This document shows positions 18,780 through 27,802 of a DNA stretch of 64,000 nucleotides, piece after piece. The DNA is taken from the NCBI RefSeq assembly GCF_007896845.1, contig NZ_VOHS01000013.1, positions 1 to 64,000 on the forward strand, read 5' to 3'. The notes below the pieces were generated by a model. That model was not told where the DNA came from and searched no databases. It was given only the letters and a program-made list of their open reading frames with translations. The number at the start of each line of letters is the position of its first letter. The stretch's first letter is position 1. The position numbers were made by a program, and so were the translations under genes. This DNA comes from Chitinophaga pinensis (GTDB lineage: Bacteria; Bacteroidota; Bacteroidia; Chitinophagales; Chitinophagaceae).

Positions 18780-19445
18780 CTAGTCTTTCCACAAAAAAGG
18801 AAATAATACTAAGGACAGTGCGATAATCAGCAGGTCCATACTGCCCATCATCAGGAACATCTTGGGTAAACCCGGTTGATAAACCGTTATAAAAGAAGAC
18901 TTTGCGATATTAGAGAGCAACATCAGCAAGGGAAGCATAATAGGGAAACCCATAATAGCCATCAGAGCCGCATTCTGATTGGCCTGTGCTGCAATAGCCG
19001 CCAGCATGGTAAAAAGCAGCGAAAGACTGATCCCGCCCAGCAGGATCACTCCCAGAAAGTACCAGAAACTGGTCACCGGATTACCCAGAAACATCATACA
19101 ACAGCCCATGGTAATCAATGTCATCACTGACATAAGTATGATGTTGTAGATTAGTTTGGCGGCAATAAAACTACGTGGATGTACCAGAGAATAGAAATAT
19201 AACAGCCGGCCCCTGTTTTCCTGCACAAAACTTTTCGCAATGGCATTCACCGCCACAAACAGCTGTACTACCCAGAACAGTGCATTCCAGATCTTTTCCT
19301 CCGGTTTGTCAATCATCAGATTTATTACAAACACAGTGGATATAATATATAAGAGGATACCGTAAAAGGCATATTTCTGTCGTAACTCGAGCAAAATGTC
19401 CTTTTTTACTAAGGTAAGTGTTTGTCTGAAGGCACTGGATTTCAT
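18780..19445 (-). CDS. ccmB: haem exporter permease CcmB
   Basis: 221 residues, six membrane helices, N-terminal LVKKDILLELRQKYAFYGILLY typical of CcmB. It is the permease of the CcmAB ABC complex. No ccmA or ccmE is seen nearby, so those must be elsewhere. Start ATG 19445 lies back-to-back with accC. Confidence 0.9.
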   Translation of the reverse strand: MKSSAFRQTLTLVKKDILLELRQKYAFYGILLYIISTVFVINLMIDKPEEKIWNALFWVVQLFVAVNAIAKSFVQENRGRLLYFYSLVHPRSFIAAKLIYNIILMSVMTLITMGCCMMFLGNPVTSFWYFLGVILLGGISLSLLFTMLAAIAAQANQNAALMAIMGFPIMLPLLMLLSNIAKSSFITVYQPGLPKMFLMMGSMDLLIIALSLVLFPFLWKD

Positions 19446-19471
19446 GAGGAGGCAAAGATAGTAGAATCACT

Positions 19472-19479
19472 TATATTCG
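19472..19479 (+). promoter_or_regulatory. -7 promoter box of accC
   Basis: TATATTCG is one base from TAnnTTTG and ends five bases before ATG 19485. Same leaderless spacing as at 15654. Confidence 0.4.
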
Positions 19480-19484
19480 CTTCC

Positions 19485-20969
19485 ATGAAAAAAATACTGG
19501 TAGCCAACCGTGGTGAAATTGCACTACGGATTATGCGATCTGCCCGGGAAATGGGGATCGCGACAGTTGCTGTATATTCCGAAGCCGACCGTGCAATGCC
19601 CTTCGTGCAGTATGCGGACGAGGCGGTATGTATAGGTCCGGCACCCTCCAGCCAGTCCTACCTGCTGATCGATAAGATCATTGGCGCCGCCCGGCAGACG
19701 GGTGCAGACGCCATTCATCCCGGTTATGGTTTCCTCAGCGAGAATGCCCGCTTCGCACAGGCCGTTAAGGATGCCGGACTCATTTTCATCGGTCCCAGCG
19801 CTGCTGCCATTGAAATGATGGGTAGCAAACTGGCCGCTAAACAAGCTGCCCAGCGTTTTGGCGTACCCATGGTACCGGGTACTGAAACCCCTTTGCGTAG
19901 TCTGGAAGAAGCCAGAGAAGTGGTTCAAAAAACCGGTTTCCCGATTCTGATCAAAGCTTCTGCCGGTGGTGGTGGTAAAGGTATGCGCGTGGTAAACGCC
20001 CCTGAAGAACTGGAAGAACAGATCAGACTCGCCAAAAGCGAAGCCATGAGCGCCTTTGGAGATGACGCCGTATTCATTGAAAAGTATGTGGGTTCCCCAC
20101 GCCATATAGAGATTCAGGTACTGGGCGACCAGCACGGAAACTATGTCTATCTGTTTGAACGTGAATGTTCTATACAGCGCAGACATCAGAAACTCATTGA
20201 AGAAGCTCCTTCTTCCTGCCTGACGCCCGACATCCGGGAAGCCATGGGCAAATGTGCGCTGGATGTAGCCCGCGCCTGCCAGTATTATGGCGCCGGTACG
20301 GTCGAATTTCTCGTTGATGAAAAACTGGCGTTCTATTTTCTGGAAATGAATACCCGTCTGCAGGTAGAGCACCCTGTTACAGAAATGATCACCGGGCTCG
20401 ACCTCGTAAAAGAACAGATCAGGGTCGCCAGAGGCGAAAAACTATCTTTTAGTCAACAAGACCTTAAAATAAACGGACACGCCATCGAACTGCGCGTTTG
20501 TGCAGAAGACCCGGCCAATAATTTCCTTCCGGATACCGGTACCCTGACAACGTATGTTCGTCCACAGGGATACGGTGTACGCGTAGACGATGGTTATGAG
20601 CAGGGAATGGACATTCCTATCTACTATGATCCTATGATTGCCAAGCTGATAGCATGGGGCGCTAACCGGGAAGAAGCCCGTGAGCGATTACTCCGCGCTA
20701 TTGCTGAATATCAGGTAAAGGGCATCCGCACCACATTGCCATTTGGCAGCTGGGCACTACAACAGCCAGCATTTATTGAAGGCGCTTTTGACACAAACTT
20801 TATCGGAAAATACTTCACACCACAGTCACTGAACCAAAGAGATCCTGAAGCTGCCAAAGCAGCAGCCATTCTTGCTGTACAGGTATGGCAGGAAGAGCAG
20901 CGCCGGATCAGGCAGCAACCTTTGAACCGGCAGCCAAAACTTTGGAAAAACAGGAAATTGTTAAGATAA
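19485..20969 (+). CDS. accC: acetyl/propionyl-CoA carboxylase, biotin carboxylase subunit
   Basis: 494 residues. It begins MKKILVANRGEIALRIM and has the ATP-grasp loop KASAGGGGKGMR, ERECSIQRRHQKLIEEAP and EMNTRLQVEHPVTE. It carboxylates biotin on the carrier protein. A start at 19422 would overlap ccmB and lacks support. No accB or carboxyltransferase gene is adjacent, so it could serve acetyl-CoA carboxylase or a propionyl-CoA type enzyme. The C-terminal tail is rich in Arg/Gln (EEQRRIRQQPLNRQPK). Confidence 0.93.
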   Translation: MKKILVANRGEIALRIMRSAREMGIATVAVYSEADRAMPFVQYADEAVCIGPAPSSQSYLLIDKIIGAARQTGADAIHPGYGFLSENARFAQAVKDAGLIFIGPSAAAIEMMGSKLAAKQAAQRFGVPMVPGTETPLRSLEEAREVVQKTGFPILIKASAGGGGKGMRVVNAPEELEEQIRLAKSEAMSAFGDDAVFIEKYVGSPRHIEIQVLGDQHGNYVYLFERECSIQRRHQKLIEEAPSSCLTPDIREAMGKCALDVARACQYYGAGTVEFLVDEKLAFYFLEMNTRLQVEHPVTEMITGLDLVKEQIRVARGEKLSFSQQDLKINGHAIELRVCAEDPANNFLPDTGTLTTYVRPQGYGVRVDDGYEQGMDIPIYYDPMIAKLIAWGANREEARERLLRAIAEYQVKGIRTTLPFGSWALQQPAFIEGAFDTNFIGKYFTPQSLNQRDPEAAKAAAILAVQVWQEEQRRIRQQPLNRQPKLWKNRKLLR

Positions 20970-21028
20970 TCCAAAAGCGCAATACAGTAACGGTAAAACT
21001 GACTAGTTTTGCCCTGTACAACTATTTT

Positions 21029-21508
21029 ATGAAAAGGTTCATTTTATTGGTGCTAGATTTTTTTTACCAGCCGTTTGCAAAGCTGATGCCGCTGCAAACC
21101 TTTCGTTACCTCGCCTGCGGCAGTGGTAATACGGCTATGGATATCCTATTGTATTATGTCAGTTATCATTTCATACTACACGAAAACCCGATCCACTTCA
21201 GCTTTTTAACTGTCAGTGCACACATCGCCGCTTTGTTTATGGCAATGATTGTGACCTTCCCGACAGGATTCCTCCTGAGTAAGTTTATCGTATTCTCAGA
21301 ATCCAACCTGAGAGGACGTGTACAACTGATGCGTTATTTCATGCTGGTGGGTATCTGCATCTGTCTGAACTACGGTTTCATGAAGTTGTTTGTAGAGTAT
21401 TTTCACATCTACCCAACCATTGCTAAAGTACTGACAACCATCTTCGTAGTGGGCTTCAGCTATCTGACGCAAAAGAAATTCACCTTTAAGGTAAAGGCAA
21501 GCGCTTAA
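21029..21508 (+). CDS. GtrA-family membrane protein
   Basis: 159 residues with four membrane helices. FRYLACGSGNTAMDILLYY, a hydrophobic core and the C-terminal FSYLTQKKFTFK are GtrA features. The family is implicated in moving lipid-linked sugars across the inner membrane for surface glycan synthesis. The frame extends upstream into accC, but ATG 21029 gives the family N-terminus. Ends at a strong terminator. Confidence 0.9.
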   Translation: MKRFILLVLDFFYQPFAKLMPLQTFRYLACGSGNTAMDILLYYVSYHFILHENPIHFSFLTVSAHIAALFMAMIVTFPTGFLLSKFIVFSESNLRGRVQLMRYFMLVGICICLNYGFMKLFVEYFHIYPTIAKVLTTIFVVGFSYLTQKKFTFKVKASA

Positions 21509-21527
21509 ATCATTTTAACATACCTGA

Positions 21528-21556
21528 AAAAGACCGCCTCTACAGGGCGGTCTTTT
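21528..21556. terminator. terminator between GtrA gene and OYE gene
   Basis: GACCGCC (21532-21538) pairs with GGCGGTC (21546-21552), extended by AAAA/TTTT on both sides. It serves both convergent genes. Confidence 0.85.
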
Positions 21557-21559
21557 CTT

Positions 21560-22669
21560 TTATACCTTACAAGGGCCTACCTTTTCATACAATACCGGAT
21601 AATCCACATAACCCTTATCTCCACCCTGATAAAAAGTCTCCACATCTCCCGGACTTAGTGGCTTATTCTGCCGGAAACGCTCTACCAGATCAGGATTCGC
21701 GATAAACGGACGACCAAATGCCACCAGATCAACCAGCCCTGCCTGTAACAAAGCCTCCGCAGAAGCGGCTGTATGGGCACCTGCTACGATCAACAACCTG
21801 CTGAAACGGCTTCGTACATCTCTGATGTAGTCTTCCGTAATAGAGGCTTGTCCGTTCAGAGGTTGACTGGACAGATGTATATAAAGAATGCCCATTTCTT
21901 CCAGCGCAGCTGTAATGTATTGATGTGTAGCCAGTTCATCCTTATAAGCAGGCAGATCATTGAGTACTGCAAAAGGTGATAAACGGATACCCGTGCGCTC
22001 CTTCCCTATTGCATCAGCAATTCCCTGCGTTACTTCCAGCAGGAACCGTGCACGGTTAGTCATAGATCCACCATATTGATCCGTTCTGTGATTGGTATGC
22101 GGATGCAGGAACTGTTCTATTAAAAAGCCATGTGCGCCGTGTACTTCCACGCCATCAAAACCCACTTCGATTGCATTTAAAGCAGCCGTCACAAAAGCCT
22201 GCACCATTTCCTGCGTCTCAGCAGTGCTCAGTTCCAGTGGTGCCGGAATAGATAAGTGTAAATTCCCCGGCACGCGCATTTCTCCGGCTGCCCGCACCAC
22301 AGAAGGCGCTACGAGTTGCGCACTGTTTTCATGATTAAGCGGATGACCAATACGGCCTGTATGTACCAGCTGGATAAAGATCTTACCATTTGCTGCATGC
22401 ACTTCATCTACCACTTTCTTCCATGCCGTTTTCTGTACTTCATTGTAAATACCCGGTGCATCCAGATACCCGATACCATTGGCGGCCACCGCACTATTTT
22501 CTGCGATGATCAGGCCAGCACCGGCTCTTTGTCTGTAGTAAATATTAGCCGTTGCACCGGGTATTCCATTAGAAGAACGTCTTCTGCTCATCGGCGCCAT
22601 TACTACTCTGTTTGAAAGGCTCAGCGAAGGTGTGATCAATGGCGTCAGCAATTTCTTTTCTGCATTCAT
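21560..22669 (-). CDS. NADH:flavin oxidoreductase, old yellow enzyme family
   Basis: 369 residues, TIM-barrel OYE. Features are LSNRVVMAPMSRRRS, the HTGRIGHPLNH region, VEVHGAHGFLIEQFLHP with the His pair and RLSPFAVLNDL. Relatives reduce alkenes such as N-ethylmaleimide or nitro-esters with FMN (XenB/NemA type). Usual length. A divergent AraC regulator 86 bp away is a likely local controller. Confidence 0.93.
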   Translation of the reverse strand: MNAEKKLLTPLITPSLSLSNRVVMAPMSRRRSSNGIPGATANIYYRQRAGAGLIIAENSAVAANGIGYLDAPGIYNEVQKTAWKKVVDEVHAANGKIFIQLVHTGRIGHPLNHENSAQLVAPSVVRAAGEMRVPGNLHLSIPAPLELSTAETQEMVQAFVTAALNAIEVGFDGVEVHGAHGFLIEQFLHPHTNHRTDQYGGSMTNRARFLLEVTQGIADAIGKERTGIRLSPFAVLNDLPAYKDELATHQYITAALEEMGILYIHLSSQPLNGQASITEDYIRDVRSRFSRLLIVAGAHTAASAEALLQAGLVDLVAFGRPFIANPDLVERFRQNKPLSPGDVETFYQGGDKGYVDYPVLYEKVGPCKV

Positions 22670-22755
22670 ATGCTATTCTTTTGTGCCTCAAAATTACCTG
22701 CGCCCGGTACGGAGGAACAGTGACAAAGCGGGGTTTTTCCTGTAAATTGGCAGGT

Positions 22756-23622
22756 ATGGAACAGAAAGTATTGTACGAACCATTTGAATTGTATGTATCA
22801 GATATGGAATGTTGGGAACAGCGTCCGCTGGTTTATCATTTCTTTGAGATCGTACAGATACTGGAGGGAGCAGGCGATCGTATTACAAACAGCAACACCT
22901 TTCCTTATCAGAAGGGAAGCATCTTTCTATTCACGCCAAGGGATTGCCGTGGCTTTGATATAAAGTCTTCCACACGTTTCTGTTCTATCCGTTTTTCGGA
23001 GGCATTCCTTGGCAAATGCAAGACAACACAGGATAAAGAACGCATTGCACAGTGGCTGAAACAACTGGAACATATCTTCTTTCACCATAACCGTTTTCAG
23101 GAGCTGCTGGTAAAACAACCGGGAGATTGCCAGATGATAAAGATGCTGATGGAGAATATGGTCAATGAATACGAACAGCGTCAGCCTTACCGGGAAGAAA
23201 ATCTCCAACATTTCGTAACACTGTTACTGAATATACTTGCCCGTAATGTGGCTGACAGTGCCGCCGGCAGTAACGGCGAACAACTCGCTGAGCCACTGAT
23301 AGACAGGATCTTATTACATATCCGGCAACATATAGCTGATCCTGAACAATTAAGGGTTGAGCAACTGGCTGCTTTATTCAATCTTTCAGAAAACTATGTG
23401 GGCGAATATTTCAGGAAGTTCACCGGAGAGAGTCTGCAACATTATATTACGCATTACCGTATGAAACTGGTGCAACAGCGTCTGGCCTATAGTGCGCTTA
23501 CGGTGAGTCAGATTGCGGGGGAACTGGGGTTTACGGACGAGAGTCATCTGAGCCGGCAGTTCAGGAAATATAATGGGGTGAGTCCGGCGAGATATAGAAA
23601 GGAATTAGCAATCAAACAGTGA
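22756..23622 (+). CDS. AraC-family transcriptional regulator
   Basis: 288 residues. The N-terminal half is a cupin-like sensing domain (YHFFEIVQILEGAGDRIT) and the C-terminal half (about 190-285) two HTH motifs: RVEQLAALFNLSENYVGEYFRKFTGES and TVSQIAGELGFTDESHLSRQFRKYNGVSP. It is divergent from the old yellow enzyme gene with an 86-bp gap, suggesting it controls that enzyme in response to an electrophile or carbon signal. ATG 22756 is chosen; the longer frame to 22639 would overlap the OYE gene. Confidence 0.9.
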   Translation: MEQKVLYEPFELYVSDMECWEQRPLVYHFFEIVQILEGAGDRITNSNTFPYQKGSIFLFTPRDCRGFDIKSSTRFCSIRFSEAFLGKCKTTQDKERIAQWLKQLEHIFFHHNRFQELLVKQPGDCQMIKMLMENMVNEYEQRQPYREENLQHFVTLLLNILARNVADSAAGSNGEQLAEPLIDRILLHIRQHIADPEQLRVEQLAALFNLSENYVGEYFRKFTGESLQHYITHYRMKLVQQRLAYSALTVSQIAGELGFTDESHLSRQFRKYNGVSPARYRKELAIKQ

Positions 23623-23680
23623 ACATGCAGCACCGGCATATAGTGGAGATGGCCGGTGAGCACTAAAAGCGGCGATAAAT

Positions 23681-23711
23681 AAAAAAGCGTCCCTTTGAGA
23701 GGAACGCTTTT
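23681..23711. terminator. terminator between araC-type gene and tdk
   Basis: AAAAAAGCGT pairs with ACGCTTTT across a 13-nt loop with partial inner pairing. Runs of A and T on either side suit both convergent genes. Confidence 0.7.
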
Positions 23712-23716
23712 CAGTA

Positions 23717-24289
23717 TTATTCAACACCTTCATAATAACAGTGCCGGCATCTTGGTTCGTAGAGATCTGTTTCTCCCAGCAAGACTGTATGACTGTCTTT
23801 ACTTTTGCGGTAAGAGTAGTTGGCAATGTTGCCGCATTTCACACATATCGCGTGTAGTTTGGTAATATAGTCAGCTTTGGCCAACAGGAAAGGCATTTGT
23901 CCGAATGGTTTACCCAGATAATCCATATCCAGTCCGGCAACAATCACCCTGATACCTCTCAGTGCCAGCTGATCACATACTTCAGGCAATTCTCCATCAA
24001 AAAACTGCGCTTCATCAATTCCCACTACATCCACTTCCTGTGCGAGCAGCAGGATCTGCTGTGAATTTTCCAGCGGAGTACTGATGATACGACTTTCGTC
24101 GTGAGACACAATATGTTGTACGTCATATCGTGTATCTATCATCGGTTTAAAGATTTCCACTTTCAAATTGGCTATCCGGGCCCGTTTCAATCTTCTGATC
24201 AATTCTTCCGTTTTTCCGGAAAACATTGAGCCGCAGATCACTTCTATCCAACCCCTTCGCCCTCCCGCAAGAGAAGGTTCAATAAACAT
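23717..24289 (-). CDS. tdk: thymidine kinase
   Basis: 190 residues, type II TK. The P-loop is GSMFSGKT (20-27), the Walker B-like Asp lies in [17 protein letters not shown], the lasso loop carries zinc cysteines CVKCG and CRHC. It phosphorylates thymidine in salvage. Divergent from the Pro-rich gene at 24419. Confidence 0.96.
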   Translation of the reverse strand: MFIEPSLAGGRRGWIEVICGSMFSGKTEELIRRLKRARIANLKVEIFKPMIDTRYDVQHIVSHDESRIISTPLENSQQILLLAQEVDVVGIDEAQFFDGELPEVCDQLALRGIRVIVAGLDMDYLGKPFGQMPFLLAKADYITKLHAICVKCGNIANYSYRKSKDSHTVLLGETDLYEPRCRHCYYEGVE

Positions 24290-24418
24290 ATCTTAGTATT
24301 TTGATTTACAAGTAATTAAAAAGCTCTAACTTTATGCAAATAAAATAAATTCCCCCATATCGCGTTAACAATTAAGGCATGGAACGCATTTTGCTTTCAA
24401 TTTATTTTTTTTACTGCT

Positions 24419-25321
24419 ATGGAAAAAATAAGTGCATTAATTGATAAGTTACAGGAACTAAAGAATTCAAATGCTGGCTTACAGTCCATTTCTTACTATG
24501 TGCAACTGCTTCAGGCTGAAATCCTGCATGCAAGAACCCTGGAAAGAGAGCAGGAACGCGCACAACAGAAAAAACAGGATAGCCATATAGCCGTGATCCT
24601 TCCTACAGCTCCGCTTACGACAGGAACTGGTCCGGCGACAATCACAGTAGAAACACCTGTAGCGACATCACCCGAACCAATTGTACAGGAAGAACGTAAA
24701 CAACCCGTACCAGCGCCAGTAGCTGCTCCAGCTGCCGCATCTACGTTGACCTTACCGCGTCATCATACGTCTATGCCCAAACCGGTTGAGCCAACGCCTG
24801 CACCGAGGCCGGAGCCTGTACAGGAAGAAAAGAAACCGGCTTTCATTACGATTTACGGTAACGCCGAATCTCAGCAACAGGTGAATCCTCCGGTAACTCC
24901 TGCAGCTGCGCCTGTTTTCAATGGAAACGGCGAAAAGGCACACGTTACTGAGAAGAAGCCTGAAACCAATGGCGTACGTAAAGAACTAAAAGAGCTCAAT
25001 CAGCTGGTAGCACAGAGTGCAACTTCATTGAATGATCGCTGGCGCCAGAGTCATGCTGAGGTGGCTGACAGACTGGGAGATATGCCTGTAAAAGATCTTC
25101 GTCAGGCCATCGGCATTAATGACAAGTTTCAGTTTATTCAGGAGTTATTCCGTGGAGATGTAGATACTTATGAACGTTCTGTAAGGACGATCAATGAATT
25201 ACACTCTTTACAGGAAGCTGAATACTGGATAGAGAGAGAACTGAAAATCCGCCAGGGATGGGATGACGAAAACCGTACTGTAAGGCAGTTTTACAACCTT
25301 GTCAAGAAACGTTTTTCCTGA
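24419..25321 (+). CDS. conserved Bacteroidota-type protein of unknown function, Pro/Ala-rich linker
   Basis: 300 residues in three parts: an N-terminal helical, coiled-coil-prone domain (1-60), a Pro/Ala/Thr/Glu-rich, probably disordered linker (60-185), and a well-ordered acidic C-terminal domain (195-300) beginning KELNQLVAQSATSLNDRWRQ and including DLRQAIGINDKFQFIQELFRGD. No signal peptide or membrane helix is seen, so it is likely cytoplasmic. I do not recognise a named function. Its last 31 bases overlap the 3' end of waaA on the other strand. Confidence 0.8.
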   Translation: MEKISALIDKLQELKNSNAGLQSISYYVQLLQAEILHARTLEREQERAQQKKQDSHIAVILPTAPLTTGTGPATITVETPVATSPEPIVQEERKQPVPAPVAAPAAASTLTLPRHHTSMPKPVEPTPAPRPEPVQEEKKPAFITIYGNAESQQQVNPPVTPAAAPVFNGNGEKAHVTEKKPETNGVRKELKELNQLVAQSATSLNDRWRQSHAEVADRLGDMPVKDLRQAIGINDKFQFIQELFRGDVDTYERSVRTINELHSLQEAEYWIERELKIRQGWDDENRTVRQFYNLVKKRFS

Positions 25322-26556
25322 ATATAGCGTAGTACCTTACCGGTAGCGCCTTTATTATCAGCAACATATTTTTTTGCCTGTGCCCCTGTATGTAAACAGG
25401 AATTATTGTCCTGCAGGAGTTGCTCCACCTGTACATGAAGGGTTTCCAGATCATGAATACTGATGCCACCACCGGCCGCGATTAATGCAGCGGCTTCCGG
25501 GAATTTATGGAATATGGGACCGAATACCACCGGTTTACCATAAGTAGCGGGTTCCAATATATTATGGATACCGTCTTTTCCAAAGCCACCACCCACATAA
25601 GTGACAGTGGCATAGCGGTATAAAGCCGACAACATGCCCACGTTATCTATCAATAATACTTTTCCCTCTTTTCCGGGTTGTTTCACCCAATCAGTATAGC
25701 GTATGGCCGCCGGAAACAGCGCCAGCAGTTTATTGATATGGGCGGATTCTATTTCATGCGGGGCGATGATCAGGCAACGTCCCTCCTGTTGCTGCTTTTT
25801 CCACCAGTCAGCCAGTAAGGTTTCATCCTCTTCCCACGTACTGCCGGCGATAATCGCCTGCTGACTACCTATAAACTCTCGGATGCCTGTTACTTCTCTG
25901 TTCTCTTCCTGCAAAGCCCACACTCTGTCAAAGCGGGTATCACCGGCGAGGGCGACATTGGAGATGCCTGCCTGTTCCAGCAATTCTACCGATTCCTTGT
26001 TCTGCACAAAAATATAGGTCAGCTGTTGCAGCAAACGGCGGAACATGCCCCCATATGGCTTAAAGAACAGCTGTCCCGGTCTAAATATACCCGATACCAG
26101 CAGTACCGGCACTTTTTCCCGGTGCAGGGCAGTCAGCATATGGTACCAGAACTCATATTTAATAAAAATGGCCAGTGATGGTCTGACCAGTCTGATGAAA
26201 TCCCGGGCATTCTGCCGGGTATCCAACGGTAAATAGCATACGTGATCAGCGCCCGGATAGTCTTTGCGGACCTCATACCCGGAGGGGGAAAAGAAGGTCA
26301 GCAGTATTTTACAGTTGGGATATTCCTGACGGATAGCTTCCAGTACGGGGCGTCCCTGTTCAAACTCTCCCAGAGAGGCGGCATGTACCCAAACGACGGG
26401 ACCGCCTACAGGCAGGTGTTGCGCTAAGGATTGGCGCCAGTCGCGGCGACCTTCCACCCAGCGGCGGGCCTTGGCGTTACCTGTAGCGGCCGCCAACCCT
26501 ACAGCTGCCCTGTAACCTCTTATTCCCAGATCATATATTATAGTGCTTGCCGGCAT
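25291..26556 (-). CDS. waaA: 3-deoxy-D-manno-octulosonic acid transferase
   Basis: 421 residues, GT30 fold. It begins with a membrane anchor region (STIIYDLGIRGYRAAVGLAA), has VWVHAASLGEFEQGRP with the catalytic Glu, the FIKYEFWYH segment and, in the second domain, GGGFGKDGIHNILEPATYGKPVVFGP. It adds Kdo to lipid IVA at the inner leaflet. ATG 26556 is preferred over 26664, which would overlap the divergent aminotransferase start. Confidence 0.94.
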   Translation of the reverse strand: MPASTIIYDLGIRGYRAAVGLAAATGNAKARRWVEGRRDWRQSLAQHLPVGGPVVWVHAASLGEFEQGRPVLEAIRQEYPNCKILLTFFSPSGYEVRKDYPGADHVCYLPLDTRQNARDFIRLVRPSLAIFIKYEFWYHMLTALHREKVPVLLVSGIFRPGQLFFKPYGGMFRRLLQQLTYIFVQNKESVELLEQAGISNVALAGDTRFDRVWALQEENREVTGIREFIGSQQAIIAGSTWEEDETLLADWWKKQQQEGRCLIIAPHEIESAHINKLLALFPAAIRYTDWVKQPGKEGKVLLIDNVGMLSALYRYATVTYVGGGFGKDGIHNILEPATYGKPVVFGPIFHKFPEAAALIAAGGGISIHDLETLHVQVEQLLQDNNSCLHTGAQAKKYVADNKGATGKVLRYIQEKRFLTRL

Positions 26557-26624
26557 GCCTGAACGTACTTTTACTGTTTTTTGGATCAGGCGCAAAGATA
26601 CTGCCCTTCCTATGTCAAAATTTG

Positions 26625-26632
26625 TAAATTTG
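26625..26632 (+). promoter_or_regulatory. -7 promoter box of the nucleotide-sugar operon
   Basis: TAAATTTG matches TAnnTTTG, 30 bases before ATG 26663. Confidence 0.5.
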
Positions 26633-26662
26633 CTCACTTTAAACAAAATATCTATCCCACTC

Positions 26663-27802
26663 ATGGTTCCTATTCAAATGGTGGATTTAAAACGCCAATA
26701 CTTGAAAATAAAGCCGCAGGTTGATGCTGCGATGACCGAAGTGCTGGAAAATGCTGCTTTTATCAATGGCGCACCTGTACAACAATTCACCAATGCACTG
26801 CAGAGTTACCTCGGTGTTAAACATGTGATTCCTTGTGCCAATGGTACCGACGCACTGCAAATTGCGATGATGGCATTAGATCTGGCTCCCGGTGATGAAG
26901 TGATCACTCCTTCCTTTACGTTTATTGCGACAGCAGAGGTGATTGCCTTATTACGTCTGAAACCTGTGTTTGTAGATGTAGATCCGAAGACTTTCTGTCT
27001 TGATCCTGAGCAGGTAGAGAAAGCGATCACGCCTAAAACAAAGGCGATCGTTCCTGTACACCTGTACGGCCATGCGACTGATATGGAACCGATCATGAAA
27101 ATCTCCGGAAAATATAATATTCCTGTTATTGAAGACAATGCACAGGCGATTGGTGGTCATTACACCTTCGCTGATGGCAGTAAAAAGATGCTGGGAGCAA
27201 TCGGCCAGATAGGCTGTACTTCCTTCTTCCCTTCCAAGAACCTGGGATGTTATGGAGATGGTGGTGCGCTCTTCACCAATGATGATGCGCTGGCTGCCAA
27301 AATCAGAATGGTTGCCAACCACGGACAATCCGCCCGTTACTACCATGATGTAGTAGGAGTAAACTCCCGTCTCGATACCTTACAGGCAGTGGTATTGAAT
27401 ATCAAGCTGCCATTGCTGGATGAATATATTAAGGCCCGCCGTACGGTGGCTGACGCGTACGATGCCGGATTTGCCGGTATCCCGGAGATCACCACTCCAT
27501 TCAGGGCGGACAACAGTTATCATGTGTATCATCAATATACCCTGCAGCTGAATGGCGCAGATCGTTACGCGTTACAACAATACCTCCAGGAAAAAGGGGT
27601 TCCTGCAATGATTTACTACCCTGTACCAGCACACCGCCAGAAAATGTTCGAGGACTTCGGCGGCGCTGCCTTCAATCTTCCTGTTACCGATGACCTGACT
27701 TCTAAGGTCATTTCCTTACCAATACATACTGAAATGGATGCAGATCAGCTCCAATACATCATCGATTCAGTTAAATCATTCTTAAATCAAAACTCCAAAT
27801 GA
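26663..27802 (+). CDS. DegT/DnrJ/EryC1/StrS-family sugar aminotransferase
   Basis: 379 residues. PLP fold type I: VIPCANGTDALQIAMMALDL, VEDNAQAIGG-like VIEDNAQAIGG and the Schiff-base lysine in TSFFPSKNLGCYGDGG. It transfers an amino group to a keto-sugar nucleotide for surface glycan. Its stop overlaps the ugd start (ATGA, 27799-27802), so it is the first gene of a coupled operon. The exact sugar product is not predictable. Confidence 0.93.
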   Translation: MVPIQMVDLKRQYLKIKPQVDAAMTEVLENAAFINGAPVQQFTNALQSYLGVKHVIPCANGTDALQIAMMALDLAPGDEVITPSFTFIATAEVIALLRLKPVFVDVDPKTFCLDPEQVEKAITPKTKAIVPVHLYGHATDMEPIMKISGKYNIPVIEDNAQAIGGHYTFADGSKKMLGAIGQIGCTSFFPSKNLGCYGDGGALFTNDDALAAKIRMVANHGQSARYYHDVVGVNSRLDTLQAVVLNIKLPLLDEYIKARRTVADAYDAGFAGIPEITTPFRADNSYHVYHQYTLQLNGADRYALQQYLQEKGVPAMIYYPVPAHRQKMFEDFGGAAFNLPVTDDLTSKVISLPIHTEMDADQLQYIIDSVKSFLNQNSK

